A DNA stretch of 64,000 nucleotides, from contig SVPP01000004.1 of assembly GCA_015065765.1 (NCBI GenBank), positions 62,001 through 126,000 on the forward strand. The letters run 5' to 3'. The first letter of the stretch is position 1; each line of letters opens with the position of its first letter. Positions 32,907 through 41,390 of this stretch are shown here, piece after piece. The stretch is from Oscillospiraceae bacterium. Its GTDB lineage: Bacteria; Bacillota; Clostridia; Oscillospirales; Acutalibacteraceae. A program made the position numbers and the translations under genes. Under the pieces are notes generated by a model that worked only from the letters and a program-made list of their open reading frames with translations, was not told the origin of the DNA and did no database searches.

Positions 32907-33638
32907 TCAGTTGTTTTCAAGTCTTATCTTTTCAAGAGATGCATAATGAGGGCAATCAAGCTTATCAACAATAACCTGAGGTGCTGCCCATCTTACTGCA
33001 TTTGTTATAATTTTCTGAACCTGTTCGTTGTGATAGCTTGGATTTGTCTCATGTCCGGGCTGGAAATAGAAAACCTTACCGAGTCCCTTGTACCATGTAC
33101 AACCTGAGCGGAAAACTTCGCCACCTGCAAACCAGCCGAGGAAAACAAGCTCATCAGGCTGAGGAATATCAAACCTCTCGCCATACATTTCTTCGCTTTC
33201 AAGCTCGATATATTCATCAACACCCTTTGCAATAGGATGCTGAGGCATTACTGTCCAGAGTCTTTCTCTGTCATTATCTCTCCATTTCAGAGTACAGCTT
33301 GTTCCCATTGTAAGACGGAAAGGCTTTGACATATGTGCTGAATGAAGGAAAATAATACCCATTCCCCTGAGTACTCGCTGATGAACCTTCTCTGCAAGCT
33401 CGTCAGGAACATCGTCATGCTTTGCATGTCCCCACCAGAGAAGAACATCTGTGTCTTCAAGAATTGCATCAGGCAGACCGCAATCAGGCTCATCGAGAGT
33501 TGCAGTTCTCACTTCAAACTCTTTATCTTTTTTAAGAAAAGATGCGATGACGTTGTGCATACCACCGGGATACATTTTCATTGTGTTTTCATCTGTTCTG
33601 TCATGATAATTTTCATGCCAAACTGTAACTTTTATCAT
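32907..33638 (-). CDS. ThuA-like (trehalose utilisation) domain protein
   Basis: 243 residues. Class-I glutamine-amidotransferase-like fold of the ThuA family: V-T-V-W-H-E-N-Y-H start, D-V-L-L-W-W-G-H-A near 65, an S-A-H-M near 100 and the C-terminal V-F-Y-F-Q-P-G-H-E-T motif. Soluble, no signal peptide. ThuA proteins work with NAD-dependent sugar dehydrogenases; two are encoded immediately downstream. First gene of its operon, 34 bases below the -10 of the promoter at 33672-33700. The exact reaction of this family remains unsettled. Confidence 0.88.
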   Translation of the reverse strand: MIKVTVWHENYHDRTDENTMKMYPGGMHNVIASFLKKDKEFEVRTATLDEPDCGLPDAILEDTDVLLWWGHAKHDDVPDELAEKVHQRVLRGMGIIFLHSAHMSKPFRLTMGTSCTLKWRDNDRERLWTVMPQHPIAKGVDEYIELESEEMYGERFDIPQPDELVFLGWFAGGEVFRSGCTWYKGLGKVFYFQPGHETNPSYHNEQVQKIITNAVRWAAPQVIVDKLDCPHYASLEKIRLENN

Positions 33639-33671
33639 TTAGCAACACTTCTTTCAAAGTTATTATTGTTG

Positions 33672-33700
33672 ATTTTACCACACGAGAGTACAAATTTCAA
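33672..33700 (-). promoter_or_regulatory. Promoter of the thuA-oxidoreductase operon
   Basis: Minus strand TTGAAA (33695-33700), 17-base spacer, TAAAAT (33672-33677). It diverges from the promoter at 33756-33784; the 55 bases between the two -35 boxes could hold a shared operator. Confidence 0.75.
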
Positions 33701-33755
33701 TAACTTTTGTAATATTTTGACAAAAATATTTAATTTCATATTTTATGGAAATGTA

Positions 33756-33784
33756 ATGACTTTTTTAATTGTTTGTGATATAAT
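33756..33784 (+). promoter_or_regulatory. Promoter of the GH89-kinase-sdaA run
   Basis: ATGACT (33756-33761), 17-base spacer, perfect TATAAT (33779-33784), then GGAGGTAAT and a TTG start at 33815. Confidence 0.75.
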
Positions 33785-33814
33785 AAATATAATTATACCT
33801 TGGAGGTAATACAA

Positions 33815-35911
33815 TTGGATTTTATCAGCAGACTTGCACCCGATGTAAAGGACAGGTTTACATACGAAATCATCGAAAAAACAACTGAGCAGGATTTTTA
33901 CGGCTACAAGGAAAGGCACGGCAAAATTCACCTTTTCGGAACAGATAAGGTGTGTATAGCCGCATCTTTCGGCAAATATGTGCAGAACTGCCTTGGTAAG
34001 TGCATCGCTCCTTTCTGTGCAGAAAAACTCATCGTCACTGAAGCACCTCTGCCCGAAGAAGAGTTTTCTTCATATATCGATCAGAAATGGCGTGTTTTCG
34101 GTGACTACACGTTCTATTCAAACGAAGCATGGAGATGGGACCTTGCAGAGTGGGAATATTTCCTCGACATCCTTGCAATCAACGGCATCAACATGGCGGT
34201 AAACCTTGTGGGTAATGAAGGACTTTGTTTCTACACATTACTCAAAATGGATTTTCCTCAGTCTTTTGCTCTTGAATTTGTTTCAGGTCCTGCATTTTAT
34301 GCATGGCAGATGTCAAACAGATTCGACAACTATGTGCCCAATAAGTCTTTTGACCATATTGAACGAGGACTTGAAATGGGCAAAAAGATTGTAGAAAAAA
34401 TGAAAGAACTGGGAATCACTCCTGTTCTCTCTACATTCTCAGGACTTGTCCCCATGGTAACAACGAAGCTTTTCGATGCAAAACAAGTTACAATAGAAGA
34501 CAAGTGGGCAGGCTTTGCAAAAACATATAAGCTGAGAATTGACAGCGTTAACTTCAGACGTTTCTTTCTCAAATATCTTGAAATACAGGAAGAATACATA
34601 GGTCATGCAGATTATTTCATCTGCAATCAGCTCTGTGCATCATCTGTGGGCACTAAGAAAAAAGAGCTTGCCTACATTGAAAGTGCTGCAAGAGAACTTG
34701 ACAGAGCTATGGACTACTTCAACGAAAATGCTACACTTGTTTTCACAAGCGAAGGCTACAGAAAAGAATTTGCTGACAGAATCAGCAGATGCGGTGTCCT
34801 TGTTTTCGACATTGATGCTTCGCTGCATGAAAAAACTGACTTTTTCTCAGGGCATGAATTTATTCTCGGTAATTCACAGCATAACAATTCTCACAACAGC
34901 ATGCAGGGTGACATTTCTGAGATTTCAGAAAATCCTTACATTGCATGTAAAGAAAAATGCTCAAACTGTGTGGGCACGGGACTTTTTCCCGAAAGTTTAA
35001 GGCAGAACCCCATGTTCTTCACACTCTCATTTGATGTGCTCACAGAAAGCAGAAAAATAAATCTTGATGATTGGTATAAAAAATATGAGCTTGCGAGATA
35101 CGGTAAAACTGACGATAATAGCAGTGAACGGCTGGCACTTTACCTTAAAACCTGTTATTCAAAAGAGCACAGTGCTGTCCCGGTAGGCTCTGCAATATGT
35201 ACAAGACCTCAGCTCAATCTCAGACACACAGGTCTTTACGACAGAGTTGAGCCACTTTACAATAACGGCGATTTGCTTGAAATCTATCGCTCACTTGAAA
35301 AGCTTGACGCTGACACAGATGGCTTTGAATATGACCTTGTGAACATTGCAAAGCAGCTTCTCGATAATGACGCTTTCTTCCTGCACAAGGAAATTGCAAG
35401 TCTTTACAGAGACAGAAACATGGAAATTTTTAATGAAAAGGTTGAAAAATTCCTCGGAATCATTGATGACGTGAACGAAATGCTCGTATCAAACAGATTT
35501 TTCAACGCATCCTGCATAATCGATGAACTGAAGAAAATTTCAGCAAACGAGGATGAACTTACATATTTTATCATCAACTACATCGCATCTATCGGTCTGT
35601 GGGGACCAATGATCGAGGACAACCACCGATACGATTACGGCTGGCAACTTCTCGGCAACTTCCTTCCCTGTTACCAGAAAGTAAGGTGGGAAAAATTCTT
35701 TGACCATCTTTCAGGACAATTCAGATTCCTCGGTTTCCAGGAAAAATCACGCAAACAAAGCTATGACAGAGATATTTTTGTTTCAAACCCATTCTACAGC
35801 GACATGGCACGCTTTGAACAAGGTGTAATTCTCACATTCAATCCCCCACCCTTTGAAGAAAAGGACACAAAAACAATCTGCAAGGAAACACTGAAAAAGT
35901 ATTATGAATAA
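33815..35911 (+). CDS. GH89 alpha-N-acetylglucosaminidase homologue, cytoplasmic, catalytic acid apparently altered
   Basis: 698 residues from TTG 33815, eight bases after GGAGG (a TTG at 33800 lies inside that site). The NAGLU/GH89 pattern is clear: an aromatic/Trp-rich W-R-W-D-L-A-E-W-E with L-A-I-N-G-I-N, G-P-A-F-Y-A-W, G-I-T-P-V-L, and G-T-G-L-F-P-E. There is no signal peptide, so it would act on imported oligosaccharides. Aligned by eye to human NAGLU, the Glu of P-E-G (E446) is kept, but the F-N-E-M-Q segment carrying E316 reads F-I-C-N-Q here, so the acid/base Glu seems missing. The next gene encodes an N-acetylhexosamine-kinase-like protein, which fits release of GlcNAc. Activity is uncertain. 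Confidence 0.8.
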   Translation: MDFISRLAPDVKDRFTYEIIEKTTEQDFYGYKERHGKIHLFGTDKVCIAASFGKYVQNCLGKCIAPFCAEKLIVTEAPLPEEEFSSYIDQKWRVFGDYTFYSNEAWRWDLAEWEYFLDILAINGINMAVNLVGNEGLCFYTLLKMDFPQSFALEFVSGPAFYAWQMSNRFDNYVPNKSFDHIERGLEMGKKIVEKMKELGITPVLSTFSGLVPMVTTKLFDAKQVTIEDKWAGFAKTYKLRIDSVNFRRFFLKYLEIQEEYIGHADYFICNQLCASSVGTKKKELAYIESAARELDRAMDYFNENATLVFTSEGYRKEFADRISRCGVLVFDIDASLHEKTDFFSGHEFILGNSQHNNSHNSMQGDISEISENPYIACKEKCSNCVGTGLFPESLRQNPMFFTLSFDVLTESRKINLDDWYKKYELARYGKTDDNSSERLALYLKTCYSKEHSAVPVGSAICTRPQLNLRHTGLYDRVEPLYNNGDLLEIYRSLEKLDADTDGFEYDLVNIAKQLLDNDAFFLHKEIASLYRDRNMEIFNEKVEKFLGIIDDVNEMLVSNRFFNASCIIDELKKISANEDELTYFIINYIASIGLWGPMIEDNHRYDYGWQLLGNFLPCYQKVRWEKFFDHLSGQFRFLGFQEKSRKQSYDRDIFVSNPFYSDMARFEQGVILTFNPPPFEEKDTKTICKETLKKYYE

Positions 35912-35924
35912 GGAGCGGATAAAA

Positions 35925-37043
35925 ATGACAAATGAACAGTATATTGAGGAAATTCTCTCTTCTTACGACTTTGAGGGAACTTACACAGGCTACAGACACA
36001 TCACTGCAGGACACATCAACACAACATTTGCTCTTCAGTTTGACATATGCGGTAAAAACAAACAGTTTATTGCTCAGAAAATCAATACAAATGTTTTCAA
36101 AACTCCCGTAGAGCTTATGGAAAACATGGTGAACGTGACTAACCACCTTGCAAAGAAAATCGAAGAAGCAGGCGGTAACACCGAAAGAGAAACTCTCCAT
36201 GCAGTCTTCGCAAAAGACGGAAAACCTTATCACATCATGGCTGACGGCTCATTCTGGAGATGTGTCAATTTCATCACTGACGCATATTCCTGCGACACGA
36301 TAGAAAACCCTACTGTTTTCTACAACGCTGGTGCAGCTTTCGGTGATTTCATGAGTAAGCTTGCAGATTTTCCCGGAGAAAGTCTGCATGAAACTATCCC
36401 CGATTTTCATAACACAAAGCAGCGTTTTCAGAATTTCCTCATAGCTCTTGAAAATAATAAATCAGGCAGAAAAGATAACGTAAAAGAGGAAATTGATTTT
36501 GTTCTTCAGAGAAAAGAAGATTCTGAAAAGCTTGTAAACCTTATTGCAGAAGGAAAGCTTCCTATCAGAGTTACTCACAATGATACGAAAATCAACAACA
36601 TTATGTTTGATAACCAGTCTAATCTCGGTCTCTGTATCCTTGACCTTGATACAGTTATGCCCGGTCTTTCTCTTTATGATTTTGGCGATGCCATCCGCTC
36701 AGGTGCAGGAACTGCTGCTGAAGACGAAAAGGACGCGTCAAAAATGAAGCTTAACATAGAACTCTACAAGGCTTACACTGAAGGTTATCTTTCTACAGCA
36801 GGCAAAAGTCTTACTCCCACAGAGGCTGAAAATCTTGCATTTTCCGCAAAACTCCTCACTTTTGAATGCGGTATGAGATTCCTCACCGACTACCTTGACG
36901 GCGATACATATTTCCACACAGATTATCCCGAACACAATTTGGTGCGTACAAGAACTCAATTTGCTCTCGTAGCAGATATAGAAAAGCATATGGACGAGCT
37001 CAATGAAATCACAGCAGAGCTTTACGGGAGGTACAGCAATTGA
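35925..37043 (+). CDS. N-acetylhexosamine 1-kinase-like phosphotransferase
   Basis: 372 residues from ATG 35925 (AGGAG nine bases before; an ATG at 35904 overlaps the upstream gene). It belongs to the aminoglycoside-phosphotransferase/choline-kinase fold: G-H-I-N-T-T-F near 30, the catalytic loop V-T-H-N-D-T-K-I-N-N near 225 and the metal-binding L-D-L-D-T-V-M-P-G near 250 with D-F-G-D-A-I-R after it. That H-N-D-T-K / D-T-V-M-P-G combination is characteristic of NahK, which phosphorylates GlcNAc or GalNAc at C1. Length close to the known 359 residues. It follows the GH89 gene, so a hydrolysis-then-kinase route into GlcNAc-1-phosphate is the likely pathway (inference). Confidence 0.82.
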   Translation: MTNEQYIEEILSSYDFEGTYTGYRHITAGHINTTFALQFDICGKNKQFIAQKINTNVFKTPVELMENMVNVTNHLAKKIEEAGGNTERETLHAVFAKDGKPYHIMADGSFWRCVNFITDAYSCDTIENPTVFYNAGAAFGDFMSKLADFPGESLHETIPDFHNTKQRFQNFLIALENNKSGRKDNVKEEIDFVLQRKEDSEKLVNLIAEGKLPIRVTHNDTKINNIMFDNQSNLGLCILDLDTVMPGLSLYDFGDAIRSGAGTAAEDEKDASKMKLNIELYKAYTEGYLSTAGKSLTPTEAENLAFSAKLLTFECGMRFLTDYLDGDTYFHTDYPEHNLVRTRTQFALVADIEKHMDELNEITAELYGRYSN

Positions 37044-37900
37044 AGAAAATAAACAAAAAGTATCTTCTTTATGCAGTATGCGCAGTTGTTGTAATAGCAA
37101 TCATAGCTTCATTTACCGCACTTATTGCTGTCCCCTCTGTTAAGAGAGCCGCAATAAAATCTGCAAAAAATGACCTTTTTGAAAATTACTATTCTTTCCC
37201 TGAGAGTGGTATGATCACATCAGAAAATGGTTTCGGTGAAAACAAAAAAAACTCACTTTTATACGTAAAAGCTGCCTTTCAGAATGACGTGGACTGCATC
37301 GAAGTTGATGTTTGTTTTGATAAAGACAACACACCTTACGTCGCTGAAAACGCAGGAGAAATTGACGAAAAAACAATGCCTCTTGAGTATCTGCTCAGCT
37401 TTGTTGATGAAGAAATCAACGCATCTTCACAGCGCTCTCACAGCATAAATCTTCATCTCACGGATGCATCAGGCATAGAGAAGATTGACGAGCTTGTGAA
37501 ACACTACAAAATGGAAGAGGTGTGCTTTCTCACAGGTGTCAACATCAATCAGGCCACATACATAAGACAAAACTGCTCAATCCCCTTCTACCTTGATTAC
37601 GAAATTGAAAAATCAAATGTAAAAGATGCTGAATATGCCTCAAAAGTTATAAACCATGTCTCACAATCAGGCGCTATAGGAATAAACTGTAAGGCTGATG
37701 CTTTCAGCGATATTCTTTCAATAATGCTCAAGGAGAACTGGCTGAAAATATCTTTTTACGGTGTGGAAACCGAGCTTGAAATCATCGAAGCTCTCCGTTT
37801 TTCGCCCAATCAGATAATTTCGGAAAATCCGCAGCTTGTACGTTCAATCCTCACTGAATGGAACGCAAACGCTCCTTCAAGTGATGTTATCCCTTCATAA
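37040..37900 (+). CDS. Membrane-anchored GDPD-like protein, catalytic residues lost
   Basis: 286 residues. It starts with TTG 37040, seven bases after GGGAGGT and overlapping the kinase gene's stop by four bases. TM about 9-31. The extracytoplasmic part follows the glycerophosphodiester phosphodiesterase TIM-barrel: S-L-L-Y-V-K-A-A-F...D-C-I-E-V-D-V near 80 and I-I-S-E-N-P-Q-L-V near the C-terminus (family form I-I-T-D-N-P). The H-R-G start motif of active enzymes is replaced by E-N-G-F-G and the second His is absent, so no phosphodiesterase activity is expected. It may be a sensor or binding protein. Position between kinase and sdaA gives no clear clue. Confidence 0.65.
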   Translation: MKKINKKYLLYAVCAVVVIAIIASFTALIAVPSVKRAAIKSAKNDLFENYYSFPESGMITSENGFGENKKNSLLYVKAAFQNDVDCIEVDVCFDKDNTPYVAENAGEIDEKTMPLEYLLSFVDEEINASSQRSHSINLHLTDASGIEKIDELVKHYKMEEVCFLTGVNINQATYIRQNCSIPFYLDYEIEKSNVKDAEYASKVINHVSQSGAIGINCKADAFSDILSIMLKENWLKISFYGVETELEIIEALRFSPNQIISENPQLVRSILTEWNANAPSSDVIPS

Positions 37901-37927
37901 ATCCACAATAAAGGCAGAGATGTAAAA

Positions 37928-39136
37928 ATGCAATCACTCAGAGAACTTTACAAAATCGGAAAAGGTCCATCAAGCTCACACACAATGGCACCCTTCAAGG
38001 CTTCACGTCTTTTTAAAGAAGAAAACCCTGAAGCAGACTCTTTCAAAGCAATTCTCTACGGCTCACTTGCAAAAACAGGCAAAGGACATCACACTGATGA
38101 AGCAATTATTGAAGGCTTTGAAGGTATTAAGACGGAGCTTGTTTTTGATGTTAAAACAGAAGATATTCCCCACGAAAACACTGTTGACTTTTTCGCTTAC
38201 AAAAACGGCGAGGAAATCGGCAGAATGCGTGTTATGAGCATCGGTGGCGGTGACTTTGCAATTGAAGGCAGACCGCATGTTGCACCGAAAGAGGTGTACA
38301 AGGAAAATACATTTGCTGAAATCGCAAAATACTGCAAAAAGCACAAAATCCGCATCAGTGACTATGTCTATCAGAATGAAGGCGAAGAAATCAAGGAATT
38401 CCTTGCAGACGTGTGGGCAGCTATGAAAGACTGCATTAACGAGGGACTCCTCACTGACGGTATACTCGACGGTGGTCTTAAGGTTGAGCGAAAAGCAAGA
38501 TTTCTCCTTGACCAGCAGCACATTGACGAAAGCGAAATCACATATGAAAACAGAATGGTCTGTGCATACGCTTTTGCAGTCGGTGAACAGAATGCAGGTG
38601 GCGGTATTGTTGTAACTGCTCCCACATGCGGTGCAAGCAGTGTTCTTCCCGCAGTTCTTAAATACATGCAGGAAAAGAAGCGTTTCTCTGACAGAAAAAT
38701 AATTGATGCCCTTGCTGTTGCAGGTATTATCGGAATTCTCGTAAAAACAAATGCGTCCGTCAGCGGTGCTGAGTGCGGATGTCAGGCCGAAATGGGAACA
38801 GCCTGCTCGATGGCTGCAGCGGCCCTTGCAGAGATTTTTGGAATGAGAATAGAACAGATCGAGTACGCAGCAGAAGTGGCAATGGAGCACCATTTAGGCC
38901 TCACCTGCGACCCGATTGCAGGACTTGTACAGATTCCCTGCATTGAACGTGGTGCAATCGCAGCCATGAGAGCTATAAATGCCCTCAACCTTGCAAACTT
39001 TCTCAGCTCTACAAGAAAGATTTCATTCGACCTTGTTGTTGAAACAATGTACGAAACAGGTAAAGATCTTAAATTCCACTACCGTGAAACATCAGAAGGC
39101 GGTCTTGCAAAGCTCTATCTGAAGAGAAAGAAATAA
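37928..39136 (+). CDS. sdaA: L-serine dehydratase (ammonia-lyase), iron-sulfur dependent, single chain
   Basis: 402 residues, beta domain first (K-G-P-S-S-S-H-T near 13-20, H-H-T-D-E near 55) then the alpha domain with the cluster ligand motifs A-P-T-C-G-A-S-S, G-A-E-C-G-C-Q-A-E-M-G and L-T-C-D-P-I. This fused order matches the single-chain iron-sulfur L-serine dehydratases; it converts L-serine to pyruvate and ammonia and its 4Fe-4S cluster is oxygen-labile, consistent with an anaerobe. It is 27 bases after the GDPD-like gene and ends just before a strong terminator, so it is last in the run. Confidence 0.95.
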   Translation: MQSLRELYKIGKGPSSSHTMAPFKASRLFKEENPEADSFKAILYGSLAKTGKGHHTDEAIIEGFEGIKTELVFDVKTEDIPHENTVDFFAYKNGEEIGRMRVMSIGGGDFAIEGRPHVAPKEVYKENTFAEIAKYCKKHKIRISDYVYQNEGEEIKEFLADVWAAMKDCINEGLLTDGILDGGLKVERKARFLLDQQHIDESEITYENRMVCAYAFAVGEQNAGGGIVVTAPTCGASSVLPAVLKYMQEKKRFSDRKIIDALAVAGIIGILVKTNASVSGAECGCQAEMGTACSMAAAALAEIFGMRIEQIEYAAEVAMEHHLGLTCDPIAGLVQIPCIERGAIAAMRAINALNLANFLSSTRKISFDLVVETMYETGKDLKFHYRETSEGGLAKLYLKRKK

Positions 39137-39150
39137 AATATTCAAACGAC

Positions 39151-39184
39151 AAAATGCCGTCAGGTTAAGTCCTGACGGCATTTT
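39151..39184 (+). terminator. Terminator after L-serine dehydratase, bidirectional
   Basis: Perfect 14-bp stem AAAATGCCGTCAGG / CCTGACGGCATTTT with a six-base loop. Symmetric A- and T-tails allow it to work in both directions. Confidence 0.85.
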
Positions 39185-39227
39185 GCGTGTGTAAAAAATT
39201 TCGAATTTTTTATTTTCTGTATCGTGT

Positions 39228-39425
39228 TTAAATAACACCACTGAACATTTCAATAATCGGTTTTAGAACATCTGCTATTGCGCTGAACACAGAATCAAGA
39301 GTTTCTGCACTTACAAACGTGTCCCATAAGGAATTAAAGTCAACACCAAAAGTGAACACACCCAATCGACAAGCATAATCGGCACGAGAAAAACAAGCAA
39401 TACCGATGTACCCATAAATTATCAT
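39228..39425 (-). CDS. Possible 65-residue small protein with amphipathic C-terminus
   Basis: A short frame preceded by AGAGGAAGGG at its ATG. The first 27 residues are hydrophobic with two Cys; the rest reads V-D-F-N-S-L-W and then a helix rich in Ile, Leu, Val, Phe with spaced Asp, Glu and Lys, much like the D-F-N-A-F-L start and amphipathic body of the 36-residue peptide at 55237-55347. That parallel and the ribosome site are the only support. It lies alone between two terminator-like structures. It may be non-coding. The rest of the gap 39185-39609 holds the repeat at 39536-39596 and AT-rich sequence. Confidence 0.4.
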   Translation of the reverse strand: MIIYGYIGIACFSRADYACRLGVFTFGVDFNSLWDTFVSAETLDSVFSAIADVLKPIIEMFSGVI

Positions 39426-39535
39426 CCCTTCCTCTGATTATTTAAGGTCTCATACTATAATCAACGAATTTTAAAAATGTAACAATTTTTTCAATGTATT
39501 TGTAAATTATAATTTATATGTGTCTTTAGTTTTCA

Positions 39536-39596
39536 GGCTCCCCTTGAAAATGCAAGGGGAGCTGTCATTTTGTCAAAAATGACTGAGGGGATTTTT
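39536..39596. repeat. Two-hairpin dispersed palindromic element (also terminator of lipase gene)
   Basis: GCTCCCCTTG / CAAGGGGAGC, then GTCATTTT / AAAATGAC, then TGAGGGGATTTTT. It is the full-length form of the AGCTCCC...GGGAGCC unit seen at 30724-30748 and 53128-53153, here with the TGTCA-TGAC-TGAGGG extension. It sits 13 bases beyond the stop of the lipase-fusion gene, on the side where a terminator is expected. Confidence 0.75.
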
Positions 39597-39609
39597 CGTT
39601 TAATATAAT

Positions 39610-41202
39610 TTATCTCTTAAGTGCATCTACCAGTTCAAAATGTTCTGTGAAGAATTCCTGTGTTTTTTCCGTATCTGCGCCAAGGCCGATAACTGTACCG
39701 TGATGACCGTTTTTCACAGGTGCAACATACCAGATACCACGCTTGATTTCTGCATCCTCCTCTTCAGGGAAATCAAGATATTCTTCGCCTGCGGGGTATT
39801 TGGCAGAAACTACATTCACAAGGCCGTCATTCGCCTGCCATGTTTCGTCAATTTCAATTCCGCCTTCTGTTGTACCTTTGTATGAGCCCATGGCAAGTGC
39901 CACCGGGTAAAGAAGAGCAAATGTACCTTTTTCAGGTACCTGACCTTTGAGAATTGAACCCTCTCTCGTTGTTGAATAAGGGTAAGAGAAATAATAAACA
40001 CCCTCAACTGTTTTGATAGTTTTGTTAAGCTCTGCTGCACCGTCAGGAGAAAGGTCGTATGCCGCATGGTCTGTGCCCGCTTTTGAGAAAGATGAAATAA
40101 CAGAACTGATTGTACTTTCATCTCCATCTACTTTACCGATACCGAAATGGTCCAGCTTGAAATCGTACACACCGCTTACAGGGTCAGTAATTCCTGCGAT
40201 TGCGAAGCAAAGTTTCACAAGAAGATTTGTTGTGTCACCAACACCTAAGATACTTCCCGCATCGTTGATAATTTCTGTGAGAGAAGAACCGTTGTGAGGT
40301 GCACAAAGGGCAGTAACACTGTTTACCCAGTTACCTTTACCGCCTTCAAAAAGAGGAGATGTTTCTTCCCCTGTAGCATCTTTTTCCGCTTCACTTCCGT
40401 ATTCAAGAAGAGATGTGAGAAGTCTCACAGTTGCACCGCCGAAAGAATGTCCCACAAGATTTATTTTCACTCTCTGACCACCATTGATTTTTTCACCCCA
40501 GTTTTCAACAAGAGGTGTGTCGAATTTTTCTCCGAAGCGTTCATGGCCATGTTCTTTTGAATGAGCTTCGCCATAGTCAACCTGAGTACCGGTAAGCTGT
40601 GCATAAAGTTCACATGCTCTGTCCCATGCACTTGAAACAGGTCCTACACTGGGAGCATGAACGGTATACCCCTGCTCTGTCAGATATGTTTTCAAGTCGC
40701 CTGTTGTAGAGCCCCAGTATTGTGCGCTGTTATTGATTCCGTCGTTGTCACCCCAGCCACCGAGGCCATGAACGAGAACATAGGGATACTGAATTTTACC
40801 GCCGTTAAGTTCCCACCATGCTTCTCTGAATCCACCGAAATGCACAGGCACTGCAATACATGTTACAACTAACGCAAGAGCTAAAACTGCCGCTATAATT
40901 TTAAGTGCAGGATTTTTCTTTTTTGTTTTTTCTGTTTTTACTTCAATATCTTTTTCATCCATAAATGCTTCTTTCCTTTCTTCGTTCTGTACAGGAACTT
41001 CTGCCTCTTCGTTTTTCAGAAGATAGTCTGTGGATACACCGAAAATCTCACTCATAGCAAGGATTTTTTCCGTATCGGGTACAGCCGTTCCTGATTCCCA
41101 CTTTGACACAGACTGCCTTGAAACACCTAACTGTTCAGCAAAGGCTTCCTGTGACAAACCTTTCTCTTTTCTCAATTTCAGGATTTTATCTGCAACCGTC
41201 AT
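39610..41202 (-). CDS. XRE-type HTH - transmembrane - lipase fusion protein
   Basis: 530 residues. Residues 5-62 are a Cro/C1-type HTH (L-S-Q-E-A-F-A-E-Q-L-G-V-S-R-Q-S-V-S-K-W-E). After a charged linker a TM lies at about 98-120. From about 138 the sequence is a family I.6 lipase, as in staphylococci: Y-V-L-V-H-G-L-G-G, a Y-W-G segment, V-D-Y-G-E-A-H near 208, nucleophile S253 in G-H-S-F-G-G, an acidic residue in A-N-D-G-L-V-N, and His in N-G-H-H-G-T. So a DNA-binding domain inside the cell is joined to an esterase outside it. Ribosome site AAGGAGGG. A 24-bp palindrome and a half-site lie just upstream (41258-41305), fitting autoregulation (inference). Confidence 0.88.
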   Translation of the reverse strand: MTVADKILKLRKEKGLSQEAFAEQLGVSRQSVSKWESGTAVPDTEKILAMSEIFGVSTDYLLKNEEAEVPVQNEERKEAFMDEKDIEVKTEKTKKKNPALKIIAAVLALALVVTCIAVPVHFGGFREAWWELNGGKIQYPYVLVHGLGGWGDNDGINNSAQYWGSTTGDLKTYLTEQGYTVHAPSVGPVSSAWDRACELYAQLTGTQVDYGEAHSKEHGHERFGEKFDTPLVENWGEKINGGQRVKINLVGHSFGGATVRLLTSLLEYGSEAEKDATGEETSPLFEGGKGNWVNSVTALCAPHNGSSLTEIINDAGSILGVGDTTNLLVKLCFAIAGITDPVSGVYDFKLDHFGIGKVDGDESTISSVISSFSKAGTDHAAYDLSPDGAAELNKTIKTVEGVYYFSYPYSTTREGSILKGQVPEKGTFALLYPVALAMGSYKGTTEGGIEIDETWQANDGLVNVVSAKYPAGEEYLDFPEEEDAEIKRGIWYVAPVKNGHHGTVIGLGADTEKTQEFFTEHFELVDALKR

Positions 41203-41257
41203 TTCTTTCCCTCCTTGGATACACTATAACTCCAAATGCCTGATATTTCCACCAATT

Positions 41258-41305
41258 CCGGTTTACATTTCAAAATTTTTCTGATGTAAACCGAAGTTTA
41301 CATCA
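41258..41305. promoter_or_regulatory. Probable operator of the HTH-lipase gene
   Basis: A perfect 10-bp inverted repeat, TGATGTAAAC-CGAA-GTTTACATCA, at 41282-41305, plus a further copy of the half-site CCGGTTTACAT at 41258-41268. They lie 55-105 bases upstream of the gene, where an XRE-type regulator would act on its own promoter. No clear -35/-10 pair was picked out. Confidence 0.6.
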
Positions 41306-41351
41306 CTTTTTACCCTTTTAGCATAACACTTTTTATGTTTTCCGTCAACAG

Positions 41352-41389
41352 AAAAAATCAAAACACCGCCGGGTACTCCGACGGTGTTT
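41352..41389 (-). terminator. Terminator of the hydrolase-HIRAN run
   Basis: Minus strand AAACACCGTCGG / CCGGCGGTGTTT (12 pairs, one G-T) followed by TGATTTTTT, immediately after the HIRAN gene's stop. Confidence 0.85.
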
Positions 41390-41390
41390 C

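Noticed and set aside
38063-38893. A 276-residue minus-strand open frame
   Set aside because: Cys/Phe-rich composition and lies fully antisense to L-serine dehydratase; codon-bias shadow.
39228-39425. Alternative plus-frame or shifted start giving a longer hydrophobic peptide
   Set aside because: Only the listed frame combines a ribosome site with the D-F-N amphipathic pattern; even that is doubtful.
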